A stretch of 64,000 bases of DNA from an uncultured bacterium (GTDB lineage: Bacteria > Hydrogenedentota > Hydrogenedentia > Hydrogenedentales > CAILVY01), in contig CALEDJ010000016.1 of the NCBI GenBank assembly GCA_937951485.1, forward strand, positions 62,001 to 126,000. Direction: 5' to 3'. Each line of letters opens with the position of its first letter. Position 1 is the stretch's first letter. The notes under the pieces were generated by a model. That model made no database searches. It was not told the origin of the DNA and worked only from the letters and a program-made list of their open reading frames with translations. The position numbers were made by a program, and so were the translations under genes. Below are positions 9,571 to 18,509 of the stretch, in pieces.

Positions 9571-9795
9571 ATGGAAATGGCGAGGATACTGCCGATTTTT
9601 GTGCAATTTGGCATTGGAGCGCTGCTGTGCGCGGTCGGCATCTGGGCGGGCCTGCGCGGCGGTTATCTGGACTGGAAGCATCCCGAAGACAAGCGCCTGC
9701 TGGTGATCATCGCAGCGGGCTATCTGGGGCTGCTGGTCCTGTCCTGCGCATTCACCTTCTGGCTGCCGTTTCTGCCGGAAGGAGGACAGCCGTGA
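9571..9795 (+). CDS. Small two-helix membrane partner of the symporter
   Basis: A 74-residue protein with two hydrophobic helices (residues ~8-26 and ~41-62) joined by a charged loop (LDWKHPEDKR). The ATG at 9571 has GGAGGGAG upstream. The next gene, a sodium:solute symporter, begins at or inside its stop codon, so the two are probably translationally coupled and may form a complex. Some symporters of this family have small membrane partners, but I do not recognise a named family here; the partner role is inferred from size, topology and coupling. Confidence 0.65.
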   Translation: MEMARILPIFVQFGIGALLCAVGIWAGLRGGYLDWKHPEDKRLLVIIAAGYLGLLVLSCAFTFWLPFLPEGGQP

Positions 9796-9797
9796 TA

Positions 9798-11633
9798 ATG
9801 GACGCATCAGGTTCCTGGCTCGATTTCTACGTGCTCATCGGATACTTCGCCGCGGTGGTGGGTTTCGGGCTGTACTTTGGCAGGTATGCGAGTTCGACGA
9901 AGGACTTCTTCTTCGGCGGCCAACGGTTCGCGTGGTGGCTGATCGCGTTCAGCGGCATTTCAACGACGGTCGGCAGTTACAGTTTCGTCAAATACAGCGA
10001 GGCGGGATTCGCCTACGGCATCAGCAGCACGCAGACCTACCTGAACGACTGGTTCTGGATACCAATCCTGTTGCTCGCATGGCTGCCGATCATCTATTTT
10101 CAGCGTATCCAGTCCGTGCCGGAATATTTCGAGCGGCGTTTTGGCACGCCGGCGCGCATCATGGCCACAAGTTTCATTCTGCTCTATCTGGTGGGCTATG
10201 TGGGCATCAACCTGATGACCTTCGGCAAAGCGCTACAGTCCATGCTGGGCTGGAACGTGTACACGGGCGCGTTTATCGCCTGCGTAACGGTCACGTTGTA
10301 TGTATATGCGGGTGGGCAGACTTCGGTAATCATGACGGATCTCGCTCAGGGCGTCACCCTCCTGCTGGTGGGACTGGGGGTTTTCCTGGCGGGGGTATGG
10401 CACTTGGGCGGCTTCGATTCCTTCTGGTCGCTGCTGCCCCTGGACCATCGTTTCATCTTCTCCGAGTTCAGCGCCCCTGATCGCTTCAGTTTCGTAGGCA
10501 TCTACGCGCAGGACGGCCTGGCGAATACCGGCGCGTTCATCTTGATGAACCAAGGCATGATGATGCGATTTCTTGCACTGCGCAGCGTGAAAGACGCCCG
10601 CAAAATGGCGATCTGCTGGATTCTGGTGCTTGCGCCGCTGGCGGCGATCACGGTCAGCGGCGGCGGCTGGGTGGCGCGGGCGCTGGTGGAAAACGGCGAA
10701 CTGCAGACGACGGCGAGCGACTCCTTTGTCCACGCGGCGCGCTTCTTGTGTTATCCTGGGATTTACGGGCTGGTGCTGGCGGCGCTGATGGCGGCGCTGA
10801 TGAGCACCGCCGACACCCTGATCAACGCCGTGTCCGCCGTCTTCGTCAACGACATCTACCGTCCCTATGTCCGCCGGGATGCGGGCGACCGGCATTACTT
10901 GTGGATCGCGCGCCTGTCCAGCCTGCTCACGGCCGCGATTGGGATGGCGCTGGTTCCCGTCTACATGCGTTCCGGCACCATCTATCAAGCCCACGGCATG
11001 TTTACGGCGGCGGTGACGCCGCCGATCGTCATGGCGATTTTCCTGGGCGTATTGTGGGCGCGTTTCAACGCCAAAGCCGCGATGGCGACCATGGCCGGCG
11101 GCGGCGCACTGGTGCTGCTTTCCATGTTCCCGCCTTTCGACCGCTGGTGCATTGCCCCATTCAGTTTCGGCATGGGACCTGACAGTTATGACTTCATGCG
11201 CGCCCTGTTTGGCATCATCGTCAGCGGCGGTATCGGCGTGGCGGTGGCTTTCGCCACCAAGCCGCAGCCCATTGCGCGGATTATCGGGTTAATCGCCGGC
11301 ACCCAAAAGGATGCCATGCGCATGTTCAAGGGTGATGGTGATATCAACCGGACGCCCGGCAGGTCCGCATGGTTGCGCGTGCGCGAGGATGCCTCGCTGG
11401 AATCCAGTCCGGAAGACGCGCTGGTACCCGCCGAAGCGATGGCTGTCATGGCCGCCAACCAAGGCGATCTCATTTATGTATGCGACCGCCGCTGGTGGCT
11501 TGGCGGATTGCATAGTTCCCATTTGCGCGCCGCCGGAATCGCCTCCGACGACTGCGTCCATATCAGCCCGCAGGCCATGAAAAACGCGCACTTTGCCGAC
11601 GGTAACGCCGTTTACGTGGAGAAATTGTTCTGA
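9798..11633 (+). CDS. Sodium:solute symporter (SSS family)
   Basis: A 611-residue integral membrane transporter with about 13 hydrophobic segments in the LeuT-like SSS arrangement. Family signs include the N-terminal YFAAVVGFGLYFGRY helix, SSTKDFFFGGQRFAWW, the GISTTVGSYSF helix and, late in the protein, LMAALMSTADTLINAVSAVFVNDIY, matching the conserved sodium-site helix. Substrate cannot be predicted. A hydrophilic C-terminal tail of ~100 residues (after residue ~510) is longer than usual. Either the ATG at 9798 or the GTG at 9792 may start translation; the GTG would overlap the upstream stop as GTGA. Confidence 0.9.
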   Translation: MDASGSWLDFYVLIGYFAAVVGFGLYFGRYASSTKDFFFGGQRFAWWLIAFSGISTTVGSYSFVKYSEAGFAYGISSTQTYLNDWFWIPILLLAWLPIIYFQRIQSVPEYFERRFGTPARIMATSFILLYLVGYVGINLMTFGKALQSMLGWNVYTGAFIACVTVTLYVYAGGQTSVIMTDLAQGVTLLLVGLGVFLAGVWHLGGFDSFWSLLPLDHRFIFSEFSAPDRFSFVGIYAQDGLANTGAFILMNQGMMMRFLALRSVKDARKMAICWILVLAPLAAITVSGGGWVARALVENGELQTTASDSFVHAARFLCYPGIYGLVLAALMAALMSTADTLINAVSAVFVNDIYRPYVRRDAGDRHYLWIARLSSLLTAAIGMALVPVYMRSGTIYQAHGMFTAAVTPPIVMAIFLGVLWARFNAKAAMATMAGGGALVLLSMFPPFDRWCIAPFSFGMGPDSYDFMRALFGIIVSGGIGVAVAFATKPQPIARIIGLIAGTQKDAMRMFKGDGDINRTPGRSAWLRVREDASLESSPEDALVPAEAMAVMAANQGDLIYVCDRRWWLGGLHSSHLRAAGIASDDCVHISPQAMKNAHFADGNAVYVEKLF

Positions 11634-11714
11634 GATCGCAGCGTGGGTGTCGCGTTTGCAAGGTATTCGTTTGAAGTCCACGGTTTAACGTGTGGGGCAT
11701 GGGGCCATCCTGAC

Positions 11715-11775
11715 AGGCTGAAGCCTCTACTCCAAACCGGGCGACGTCCCGCCCAAATCTTCGCAGGCTGAAGCC
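11715..11775. repeat. Two copies of AGGCTGAAGCCT palindromic repeat
   Basis: The two cores are 50 bases apart. The first copy extends so that its reverse complement matches 41493-41513 at 20 of 21 positions (ggagta, one mismatch, aggcttcagcctgt). Confidence 0.6.
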
Positions 11776-11835
11776 ATACCCCAACCTTTCCGATTGCGAT
11801 TCCCGCCGGAACGCACGGCTGCCCCTCGGCCAATG

Positions 11836-11863
11836 GACCACATTGTCCGACCCGTCCGACAAT
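11836..11863. repeat. Degenerate 9-bp tandem array (copy 3)
   Basis: GTCCGAC occurs twice exactly nine bases apart (11845-11851 and 11854-11860) with weaker flanking units. Same core as the arrays at 2098, 6624 and 21789. Confidence 0.6.
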
Positions 11864-11924
11864 GAATTGGTGGATTCCGCTTCGCTGCATCCACCCTGCC
11901 CCCCCGCCCCACGACACGCCGGCA

Positions 11925-12266
11925 CTACTCCTGCTCGGCAGGGTTGGGGCTGAGCAGATCGCGTTTGTTCTCCACTTCTCGGAATTCCTCTGCGGTTGGG
12001 AGAGGTTCCTTTCCCTCTTCGATAACGGGCCAGACCTTCGCGTATTTTGCATTGAGGGCGATGTATTCAATCCATTTTTCGGGGACTTCGTCTTCGGGAA
12101 AGATCGCATGGACAGGGCATTCATCCACACAGACGCCGCAGTCAATACATTCATCCGGGTCTATGACAAGCATGTTTTCACCTTCATGGAAGCAGGCAAC
12201 CGGGCATACATCCACGCAATCGGTGAATTTGCATTTAATGCAGGGATCGCACACTACAAAAGTCAT
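11925..12266 (-). CDS. fdxA: Seven-iron ferredoxin
   Basis: A 113-residue cytoplasmic electron carrier of the FdxA type. The first cluster region [18 protein letters not shown] and the second [12 protein letters not shown] give the cysteine pattern expected for one [3Fe-4S] and one [4Fe-4S] cluster. The acidic C-terminal half ([20 protein letters not shown]) matches the usual FdxA extension and length. The start is the ATG at 12266, with GGAGAATCCT just upstream; the longer in-frame reading has no family similarity. The partner reductase is not in the window. Confidence 0.93.
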   Translation of the reverse strand: MTFVVCDPCIKCKFTDCVDVCPVACFHEGENMLVIDPDECIDCGVCVDECPVHAIFPEDEVPEKWIEYIALNAKYAKVWPVIEEGKEPLPTAEEFREVENKRDLLSPNPAEQE

Positions 12267-12366
12267 CAGGATTCTCCTGTTGAATGCGCCGAGGATGGTT
12301 CCGGACGTCCATCGCCCGCAATTCGCCTCAGCGCGTTGGGTAGCGTAACGCACTAACGAACCATAC

Positions 12367-12399
12367 AAAAAAACAAATGGAGAAAGGCCGTTATCCTTT
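12367..12399 (-). terminator. Possible terminator at the end of dnaJ
   Basis: On the minus strand AAAGG and CCTTT form a short stem spanning the dnaJ stop codon, followed eight bases later by a run of seven T. The stem is weak (5 bp), so efficiency is doubtful. Confidence 0.4.
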
Positions 12400-13503
12400 A
12401 AGCCGCTTGACCTTACTGCGAAATGCTTCGATCAAAGGATACGCGCGGCCGTCGCCCGCTTTCTCGAATTGCTGCAACAATTCCCGCTGTTGTCTGGTCA
12501 GGCGCGCTGGGGTCTCCACCTGGACTTTCACGACAAGATCACCCTGGCGATAGCCTCGCAGGTCGGGCATGCCCAGTCCACGCAGGCGTAGATGCGCGCC
12601 CGATTGCGTGCCGGGCGGAATCTTGAGTTCGGCCTCGCCATCCAGCGTGGGCACACGAATAGTATCGCCCAAGGCCGCCTGCGCCATGGTGATGGGCACC
12701 TCGCAGATCAGCGTTGTTCCGTCGCGGACAAATAATTCATGCGGCTGCACCTCAAGATAAATATAGAGATCTCCCCTGGGCGCGCCGCCCGAGCCGGGTT
12801 CACCCTCTCCTGTCACACGCAGGCGCGACCCTGTGTCCACACCCGGCGGCACATCCACTGCCAGTTCGCGGGTGGTCTTGACCATGCCGTGCCCGGAGCA
12901 CGCGCGACAGGGCTTGGTAATGGTGCTGCCCGCTCCCCGACATTGGGGACAAGTGCGGGTTACGCTGAAGAAGCCGTGGGCCACGCGGACCTGACCGCTG
13001 CCGCCGCATTGGGAGCAGGCTTCCGGGCGGGAACCAGGCGCCGCGCCGCTGCCTTTGCAGTCGCCGCAGGTTTCCATGCGGTTGAAACGGATTTTCTTTT
13101 TTGCGCCGAAAGCCGCTTCTTTCAGCGTGATGCTGAGGTTGAATTCGAGGTCCTTGCCGGGATGCCCGCCGCCGCTGCGTCGGCGTCCGCTCTGGCCGAA
13201 CAGCATGTCAAAGAAATCGTCGAACGGCGCGTCAAATCCTGACCCGCCAAAACCTCCTCCGAAACCGCCCTGGAAGGGCTGGCCGTCCATGGACCCGAAT
13301 TGGTCGTACTGGGCCCGCTTTTCGGGATTCTTAAGGATGTCGTAAGCGGCATTGACCTCTTTGAGTTTCTCCTCTGATGCCTTGTCGCCGCCGGTCTTGT
13401 CGGGATGGTATTTGTGCGCAAGTTTGAGATACGCTTTGCGGATTTCCTCCTGCGAAGCGGTTCTCGGCACACCCAGTATTTCGTACAAGTCCTTTTGCGG
13501 CAT
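12391..13503 (-). CDS. dnaJ: Chaperone protein DnaJ (Hsp40)
   Basis: A 370-residue co-chaperone that stimulates DnaK ATP hydrolysis and delivers unfolded substrates. The J domain occupies residues ~1-70 with the HPD tripeptide in [10 protein letters not shown] Gly/Phe-rich linker follows (residues ~75-115), then four zinc-binding repeats [24 protein letters not shown] and CRACSGHG, and the C-terminal substrate-binding beta domains. Length and order match type I DnaJ. It is the last gene of the hrcA-grpE-dnaK-dnaJ operon, 116 bases after dnaK. Confidence 0.97.
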   Translation of the reverse strand: MPQKDLYEILGVPRTASQEEIRKAYLKLAHKYHPDKTGGDKASEEKLKEVNAAYDILKNPEKRAQYDQFGSMDGQPFQGGFGGGFGGSGFDAPFDDFFDMLFGQSGRRRSGGGHPGKDLEFNLSITLKEAAFGAKKKIRFNRMETCGDCKGSGAAPGSRPEACSQCGGSGQVRVAHGFFSVTRTCPQCRGAGSTITKPCRACSGHGMVKTTRELAVDVPPGVDTGSRLRVTGEGEPGSGGAPRGDLYIYLEVQPHELFVRDGTTLICEVPITMAQAALGDTIRVPTLDGEAELKIPPGTQSGAHLRLRGLGMPDLRGYRQGDLVVKVQVETPARLTRQQRELLQQFEKAGDGRAYPLIEAFRSKVKRLKG

Positions 13504-13619
13504 TGGTGATGATCTAATTCCCGTTAGCGACTCGCGTCACCGCTCCTGCGGCGCCACGAAAAATTCCAACCCACCCGTGGGATTTTTTCAAAATCACCCT
13601 GGTCTTCCTTTTTCTTGAT

Positions 13620-15548
13620 TCAGTTGTTCTTGTCGTCATCCACCACGGTGAAATCGGCATCCACGGTGTCGCTTTTGCCACCGCCGGACTCCCCATGGGG
13701 ATGGACATATTCGGGGCCGCCCGCGCCGTCCGCCTGGTGGCGCTGCTGGGAGGCAGCGGCGTACATGGCTTCAGCAAGTTTATGGGATGCGTCAGTGACC
13801 CGCCTGGCGGCGGATTCGATGGCGGCGATGTCACTGCCCTCCAGTGCCCTGCGCAGATCGGCGCAGGCGTCCTCGATGTTCTTCTTGTCCGTGTCGCCGA
13901 TCTTGTCGCCATGCTCGCGCAGCGTCTTCTCGGTGGTGTAGAGCAGGGTATCGGCGTTGTTGCGGGTTTCGATTTCCTTGCGCTTGGCTTTGTCCTCGTC
14001 CGCGTGGGCTTCAGCCTCCTTGACCATGCGTTCGATCTCCTCCTCCGACAGGCCGCTCGAAGATTCGATGCGGATTTTCTGCTCCTTGCCGGTGGCGAGG
14101 TCTTTGGCCGAGACATGCACAATGCCGTTTGCGTCAATGTCGAAGGAAACCTCGATTTGCGGCACGCCGCGCGGGGCGGGGGGAATACCCACGAGATCGA
14201 AGCGGCCCAGGGTCCGGTTGTCCCGCGCCATCTCGCGCTCGCCCTGGAGCACGTGAATAGTGACAGCGGTCTGGTTGTCGGCGGCGGTGGAGAAAATCTG
14301 CCGCTTGGTGACGGGGATGGTCGTATTGCGCTCGATGAGTTTTGTGCACACGCCGCCGAGGGTCTCGATGCCCAGCGATAGCGGAGTCACGTCGAGCAGG
14401 AGCACATCTTTCACTTCGCCCGCCAGCACGCCCGCCTGAATCGCCGCGCCGATGGCGACCACTTCGTCGGGGTTTACGCCGCGATGCGGCTCTTTGTCGA
14501 AGATTTCCTTCACGATACGGCCGACGGCAGGCATGCGGGTCATGCCGCCCACAAGAATAACCTCGTCAATCTGATCGGCCTTGAGTCCTGCGTCTTCCAA
14601 TGCGCGGCGGCAGGGATTCTTGGTGCGCTGGAGCAGGTGATCGCACAGTTGCTCCAGTTTGGCGCGGGTGAGGGTGTAGTTCAGATGTTTGGGGCCGGAG
14701 TTGTCCGCAGTGATGAAGGGCAGGTTGATGTCGGTGCTCATGGCGGAGGACAATTCGCACTTGGCCTTTTCCGCCGCTTCCTTGAGCCGTTGCAGCGCCA
14801 TGGGATCCTTGCGCAGGTCTATACCCTGTTCCTTCAGGAACTCTTCCGCAACCCAGTTGATGACGCACTGATCAAAGTCGTCGCCGCCGAGATGGGTGTC
14901 GCCGTTGGTGCTCAACACCTCGAAACTGTCATCGCCGATGGCGAGGATTGAGATGTCGAAGGTGCCGCCGCCCAGGTCGTACACGGCGATCTTTTCATTC
15001 TTTTTCTTGTCCAGCCCGTAGGCCAGCGCCGCCGCCGTGGGTTCATTGATGATCCGCAGCACGTCAAGGCCCGCGATGCGGCCCGCGTCCTTGGTGGCCT
15101 GGCGCTGGGCATCGTTGAAATAGGCGGGCACGGTAACGACTGCCTGGGTAACCGTCGCGCCAAGGTAGGACTCCGCCGTCTCCTTCATTTTCTGGAGAAT
15201 CATGGCGGAGATTTCAGGCGGGCGATAGGCTTTTCCCATTACTACTACCTGGCAGTCGCCTGTCGGCGTACGTTCCACCTTGTACGGCACGATCTTTTCC
15301 TCTTCCGCCACCTCGTCGTGCTTGCGGCCCATGAACCGCTTGATGGAAAACACGGTGTTCTTCGGATTGGTGACGGCCTGTCGTTTGGCGATCGCGCCAA
15401 CAAGCCGATCGCCATCCTTGGTAAAGGCCACGACAGAAGGCGTGGTTCGGCTGCCCTCCGCGTTGGCAATCACTACCGGCTCGCCGCCTTCCATGACGGC
15501 GACACAGGAGTTCGTCGTTCCCAGGTCAATTCCGATGACTTTTCCCAT
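13620..15548 (-). CDS. dnaK: Chaperone protein DnaK (Hsp70)
   Basis: A 642-residue ATP-dependent folding chaperone. The N-terminal actin-like ATPase shows the phosphate loop [13 protein letters not shown], the [19 protein letters not shown] region, [11 protein letters not shown] and the second phosphate loop [12 protein letters not shown]. The linker and substrate domain carry [17 protein letters not shown] and the C-terminal helical lid ends in [13 protein letters not shown], the acidic tail typical of bacterial DnaK. It lies between grpE and dnaJ and is controlled with them by HrcA/CIRCE. Confidence 0.98.
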   Translation of the reverse strand: MGKVIGIDLGTTNSCVAVMEGGEPVVIANAEGSRTTPSVVAFTKDGDRLVGAIAKRQAVTNPKNTVFSIKRFMGRKHDEVAEEEKIVPYKVERTPTGDCQVVVMGKAYRPPEISAMILQKMKETAESYLGATVTQAVVTVPAYFNDAQRQATKDAGRIAGLDVLRIINEPTAAALAYGLDKKKNEKIAVYDLGGGTFDISILAIGDDSFEVLSTNGDTHLGGDDFDQCVINWVAEEFLKEQGIDLRKDPMALQRLKEAAEKAKCELSSAMSTDINLPFITADNSGPKHLNYTLTRAKLEQLCDHLLQRTKNPCRRALEDAGLKADQIDEVILVGGMTRMPAVGRIVKEIFDKEPHRGVNPDEVVAIGAAIQAGVLAGEVKDVLLLDVTPLSLGIETLGGVCTKLIERNTTIPVTKRQIFSTAADNQTAVTIHVLQGEREMARDNRTLGRFDLVGIPPAPRGVPQIEVSFDIDANGIVHVSAKDLATGKEQKIRIESSSGLSEEEIERMVKEAEAHADEDKAKRKEIETRNNADTLLYTTEKTLREHGDKIGDTDKKNIEDACADLRRALEGSDIAAIESAARRVTDASHKLAEAMYAAASQQRHQADGAGGPEYVHPHGESGGGKSDTVDADFTVVDDDKNN

Positions 15549-15583
15549 GGCGTAATATCCTCCTCACAGGCGTGGCGCCTGAA

Positions 15584-16258
15584 TTATTTGCTTTCGTAAA
15601 GATTTTCTACTTCTTCCGAGGGCGGCTCAGTTTCCGCTACATCTGTCTCCGCCTGCGCTTCAGACGGGCCGCCGCTCACCACAACTTTCGCGGGCCGCAC
15701 CAGATAATCGCCGATGCGGTAACCACGTTGATATTCATCCAGCACAATTCCCGCCGGGTGTTCTTCCGAAGGCAACTGCGAGAGCGCCTCGTGCACCTCC
15801 GGATCAAACGGGCATCCGGTTGCTGGGATGGCTTCCAAACCCCGCGCTGTCAGAGCGTCCCTGAGTTGCGTCAGCACCATGGTCACGCCTTCGGCGAAGG
15901 CCCGCGGCGCTTCTTCCGCGTGGGCCACAGCGCGCTCCAGGTTGTCCATCACCGGCAGCAGGTCACGGATAAGGGCCTCTGTCGCGGTTTTCCGGAGGCG
16001 TTCCACCTCGCGCTGCATGCGTTTGCGGTAATTGTCGAACTCCGCGCGCGCACGCAACAGCATGTCCTTGTACTCCTCGCATTCGGCGGTCTTGACCTCC
16101 AATGCCTGCGCCAGCGCCGCCGGGTCCGGCGGCGGCGTCTTGCCTTCGGGGGCCGTCCGCTCTGCGGCATCAGGCGCTTCTGTCTGCGCCGCCGCTTGCG
16201 CAGCGAGTTCCGCCTCCAGTTTCTTTTCCAGTTCTGTTTTTCTCTCTTCCGTATGCAT
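15584..16258 (-). CDS. grpE: Nucleotide exchange factor GrpE
   Basis: A 224-residue dimeric exchange factor that releases ADP from DnaK. Residues ~50-105 form the long coiled coil (ECEEYKDMLLRARAEFDNYRKR, a family hallmark in its second half), followed by RDLLPVMDNLERA and the beta domain with the motif GYRIGDYLVRPAKVVVS. The N-terminal ~45 residues are an Ala/Glu/Pro-rich tail, and the acidic C-terminal extension beyond the motif is longer than in E. coli. It sits 35 bases before dnaK. Confidence 0.96.
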   Translation of the reverse strand: MHTEERKTELEKKLEAELAAQAAAQTEAPDAAERTAPEGKTPPPDPAALAQALEVKTAECEEYKDMLLRARAEFDNYRKRMQREVERLRKTATEALIRDLLPVMDNLERAVAHAEEAPRAFAEGVTMVLTQLRDALTARGLEAIPATGCPFDPEVHEALSQLPSEEHPAGIVLDEYQRGYRIGDYLVRPAKVVVSGGPSEAQAETDVAETEPPSEEVENLYESK

Positions 16259-16330
16259 TGTTCTCCACTGTCTTCATCATGCGCTGCATGGCCGAATCGG
16301 CCGGAAATTCCCTTGGTTTCCGTCGCGTCC

Positions 16331-17383
16331 CTATGCGCCCAGGCGACTCAGCAGCCGGCCCACCATGTCCGCTGTGTAATCCACAATGGCCGTCAAACGC
16401 GGATAGGGCATCCTTCGCGGGCCAATCACGCCGATAGAACCGACGGGCTGTCCATCCACATGGTATGGGGACACGACCATGCCGATTTCCTCGAGGTCAC
16501 GGTCTTTGAACTCGGTGCCGAACATCACGGAACCGCGGCCCATTTCGCCTTCTCTCGTCGCGGTGCGCAGCAATTCCACCAGCCTGTCGCGTTCCTCAAA
16601 AAGGCCGAAAACCTCTCGAACGCGGTTGATGTCGCGGAATTCAGGCTGCTCGAACAACTGGGTCGCGCCATCCAGGAATATCTGGCCGGAACGGGTCGTC
16701 GGCAGCAGCGACAGCACCCGCAGGGCCTGTTCTGCCAGGCGTCGCTGCTCGTCCAGAAAATCATGCAGTTTGTCTGTCAGGGTCGTCGCCAGCGTATCCA
16801 TCCGGATTCCACGCAGATGGTCGTTCAAAAAGCGATTCAATCGCAGTATTCCTTCGTCCTCCATATCGGAACGCCATTCAATCATCATGGACCGCACCCG
16901 GCCGTAGTTGTCCACAATCAGGACCGCCATCCGGTCCTCCGTGGCCGGCATCAACTCGATGCGCTGCACCTCGGCAACGCCGTCGGCCGGCGCTTCGGCG
17001 ACGCCCGCCTGATGTGACACAAGCGCCAACAATCGGCTTGTGTGCCGCAATATCTCGTCCGCGTCGTTCATGCGGCCGGAATACTCCACCTCGATGCGCC
17101 TCCGTTCCGCCTCCGTCAACTCCTGCACCCGCATCAGATAATTCACATAATAACGGTAGCCACGATCAGTCGGCACCCGCCCGGAACTCGTGTGGACCTG
17201 CTGCAGGTACCCCTGGTCTTCCAGGTCCGCCATAACGTTGCGCACGGTCGCCGGGCTTAGATCCAGACTCAGCCGCTTCACCAGCGTGCGCGAGCCCACC
17301 GGTTCCGCCGTCGTGATGTAACTATGCACCACAGCGTGCAGTATCTGCTGTTCACGTTCGTTCAGGTCAGGGGCATCACCCAT
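16331..17383 (-). CDS. hrcA: Heat-inducible transcription repressor HrcA
   Basis: A 350-residue repressor of the heat-shock operon. The N-terminal winged helix (LNEREQQILHAVVHSYI, PVGSRTLVK, LSPATVRNVMADLEDQGYL, HTSSGRVPTDRGYRYYV) is textbook HrcA, followed by the GAF-like and dimerisation regions ending in GSIGVIGPRRMPYPRL. It binds CIRCE, here found 20 bases before its own start, so the gene is autoregulated. It is first in the order hrcA-grpE-dnaK-dnaJ. Confidence 0.97.
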   Translation of the reverse strand: MGDAPDLNEREQQILHAVVHSYITTAEPVGSRTLVKRLSLDLSPATVRNVMADLEDQGYLQQVHTSSGRVPTDRGYRYYVNYLMRVQELTEAERRRIEVEYSGRMNDADEILRHTSRLLALVSHQAGVAEAPADGVAEVQRIELMPATEDRMAVLIVDNYGRVRSMMIEWRSDMEDEGILRLNRFLNDHLRGIRMDTLATTLTDKLHDFLDEQRRLAEQALRVLSLLPTTRSGQIFLDGATQLFEQPEFRDINRVREVFGLFEERDRLVELLRTATREGEMGRGSVMFGTEFKDRDLEEIGMVVSPYHVDGQPVGSIGVIGPRRMPYPRLTAIVDYTADMVGRLLSRLGA

Positions 17384-17402
17384 AGGAATGCACCTCCGCG
17401 CT

Positions 17403-17429
17403 TTAGCACTCGCTTCAAACGAGTGCTAA
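17403..17429. promoter_or_regulatory. CIRCE operator (HrcA binding site)
   Basis: TTAGCACTC, nine bases, GAGTGCTAA: both half-sites match the CIRCE consensus at all 18 positions. It lies between the promoter at 17440-17468 and the hrcA start at 17383, so bound HrcA would cover the predicted transcription start. Confidence 0.97.
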
Positions 17430-17439
17430 CAACGCACAA

Positions 17440-17468
17440 AGTGTAACACAACCGCCTCCCGTTGTCAA
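17440..17468 (-). promoter_or_regulatory. Sigma-70-type promoter of the hrcA operon
   Basis: On the minus strand a perfect -35 TTGACA (17468-17463) is separated by 17 bases from a -10 TACACT (17445-17440, four of six consensus bases). Transcription would begin near 17433, at the edge of CIRCE. Confidence 0.85.
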
Positions 17469-17620
17469 GTCCGCATTTTCCTGTGGATCAACGTGGAAAC
17501 AAGCCCTAAACCTCCATTTCGGAATAAGTTATGCCGCAAACCACCCTCTGTTCCTCTGCGTAAAGGCTCAAAGATGCGTGACTCCGGGGACGGCGGCAGG
17601 CGGACCTGCCTTGCCCTTTC

Positions 17621-18187
17621 TCACGCCGCCAGTTTCCGGCCAAGTTCATACGCCTTCGTCATCATTTCCAGGTTATCCCGGACGGCGCCAGCCTTGCCCA
17701 CGCTTCCGTGTATCATCCCGACAATCTCCGCGCCGATGTACCGGAAAATATCCTGAAAGGTGCGCAGGGCATTGACCGCCCCGGAACAGAACGCATCGGG
17801 GTCGGCGTAGGTCAGGAGAATGGCGACCTGCTTGCCCTTCAGCGCATTGCCCCCCGGCCCCTCCAGCGCATAGCACCGGTCCAAGAAAATCTTGGTCTGC
17901 GCCGACATCGTGAACCAATAAACGGGACTGGCGATCACCAAGGCGTCCGTCTCCCTGAGTTTCGGGTATAACTCCTGCATATCATCCTCAACCACACAAC
18001 CCGTCGCCGCCGCACCATGACACGCCTCACACGCCCTGCACGGTGAAATATCCATCCCATGCAGATAGAACGTCTCCACCGTCGCTCCGCCCGACTCCGC
18101 ACCCGCCGCCACCCGCTCCGCCAACAACGTGCTGTTCCCTGCCCGTCTTGGGCTCCCCAATATAATCATGATGTTTTTCCCGGCCAT
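17621..18187 (-). CDS. NADPH-dependent FMN reductase-like flavoprotein
   Basis: A 188-residue flavodoxin-fold protein. The FMN phosphate loop is GSPRRAGNST near the N-terminus, and the second loop SPVYWFTMSAQTKIFLDR matches the iron-sulfur-flavoprotein/NAD(P)H:FMN reductase family, as does the paired-cysteine stretch SPCRACEACH (residues ~50-60). In some relatives these cysteines bind an iron-sulfur cluster. I start at the ATG at 18187 because AGGAG lies seven bases before it. Electron donor and acceptor are unknown. Confidence 0.85.
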   Translation of the reverse strand: MAGKNIMIILGSPRRAGNSTLLAERVAAGAESGGATVETFYLHGMDISPCRACEACHGAAATGCVVEDDMQELYPKLRETDALVIASPVYWFTMSAQTKIFLDRCYALEGPGGNALKGKQVAILLTYADPDAFCSGAVNALRTFQDIFRYIGAEIVGMIHGSVGKAGAVRDNLEMMTKAYELGRKLAA

Positions 18188-18509
18188 CGGATATCTCCTG
18201 TCCAAGATGACTTCATCCCGCTCTGAAATGACCCCATGGATACTTTAACCAAAAAATGCGGCGAACCCAAATTTTTTCATCATGCTGTTCCTGATGATCC
18301 ATACATGCCTGCTCGGCGTTATGGTCGAAGTGCAACACAGCACCGCAATGAGGGTTTCGCGCTATGGCGGATTATGAGAACAATTGCTTGAATCTGCTAC
18401 AATCATTCGGCATTTCCCATACAAGCATTTCCTGTATGCGACAATAAGGCCCATTTCGCAAAAACCGGGTGGTGATCCGCTCAACATTAGAGGGAAAGGA
18501 GTTTCACTC
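18188..18509. other. Divergent gene-free spacer with a candidate promoter
   Basis: No gene is visible. An extended -10 element TGCTACAAT (TACAAT at 18398-18403) reads toward the GH172-like gene without a good -35. Just downstream lies CATACA (18418-18423), nine bases, TGTATG (18433-18438), a perfect 6-bp palindrome placed where an operator would block transcription. The remaining sequence shows nothing I can interpret. Confidence 0.4.
18398..18438 (+). promoter_or_regulatory. Candidate extended -10 promoter with operator-like palindrome
   Basis: TGC-TACAAT (-10 at 18398-18403) followed by the palindrome CATACA-N9-TGTATG (18418-18438). Predicted transcription start falls inside or next to the palindrome. 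The regulator is unknown. Confidence 0.4.

Larger units (their letters stand above)
11634..11924. other. Repeat-bearing spacer between convergent genes
   Basis: No gene. It contains two copies of a palindromic core, AGGCTGAAGCCT at 11715-11726 and AGGCTGAAGCC at 11765-11775, a 9-bp array (11836-11863), and an inverted pair GGTGGAT (11869-11875) / ATCCACC (11889-11895) able to fold as a hairpin between the 3' ends of the symporter and ferredoxin genes. No T-run marks a classical terminator. Confidence 0.6.

Noticed and set aside
13560-13585. CCCAC/GTGGG dyad between dnaK and dnaJ as a terminator
   Set aside because: Five-bp stem with a two-base loop and no proper T-run after it on the minus strand; dnaJ is expected to be cotranscribed.
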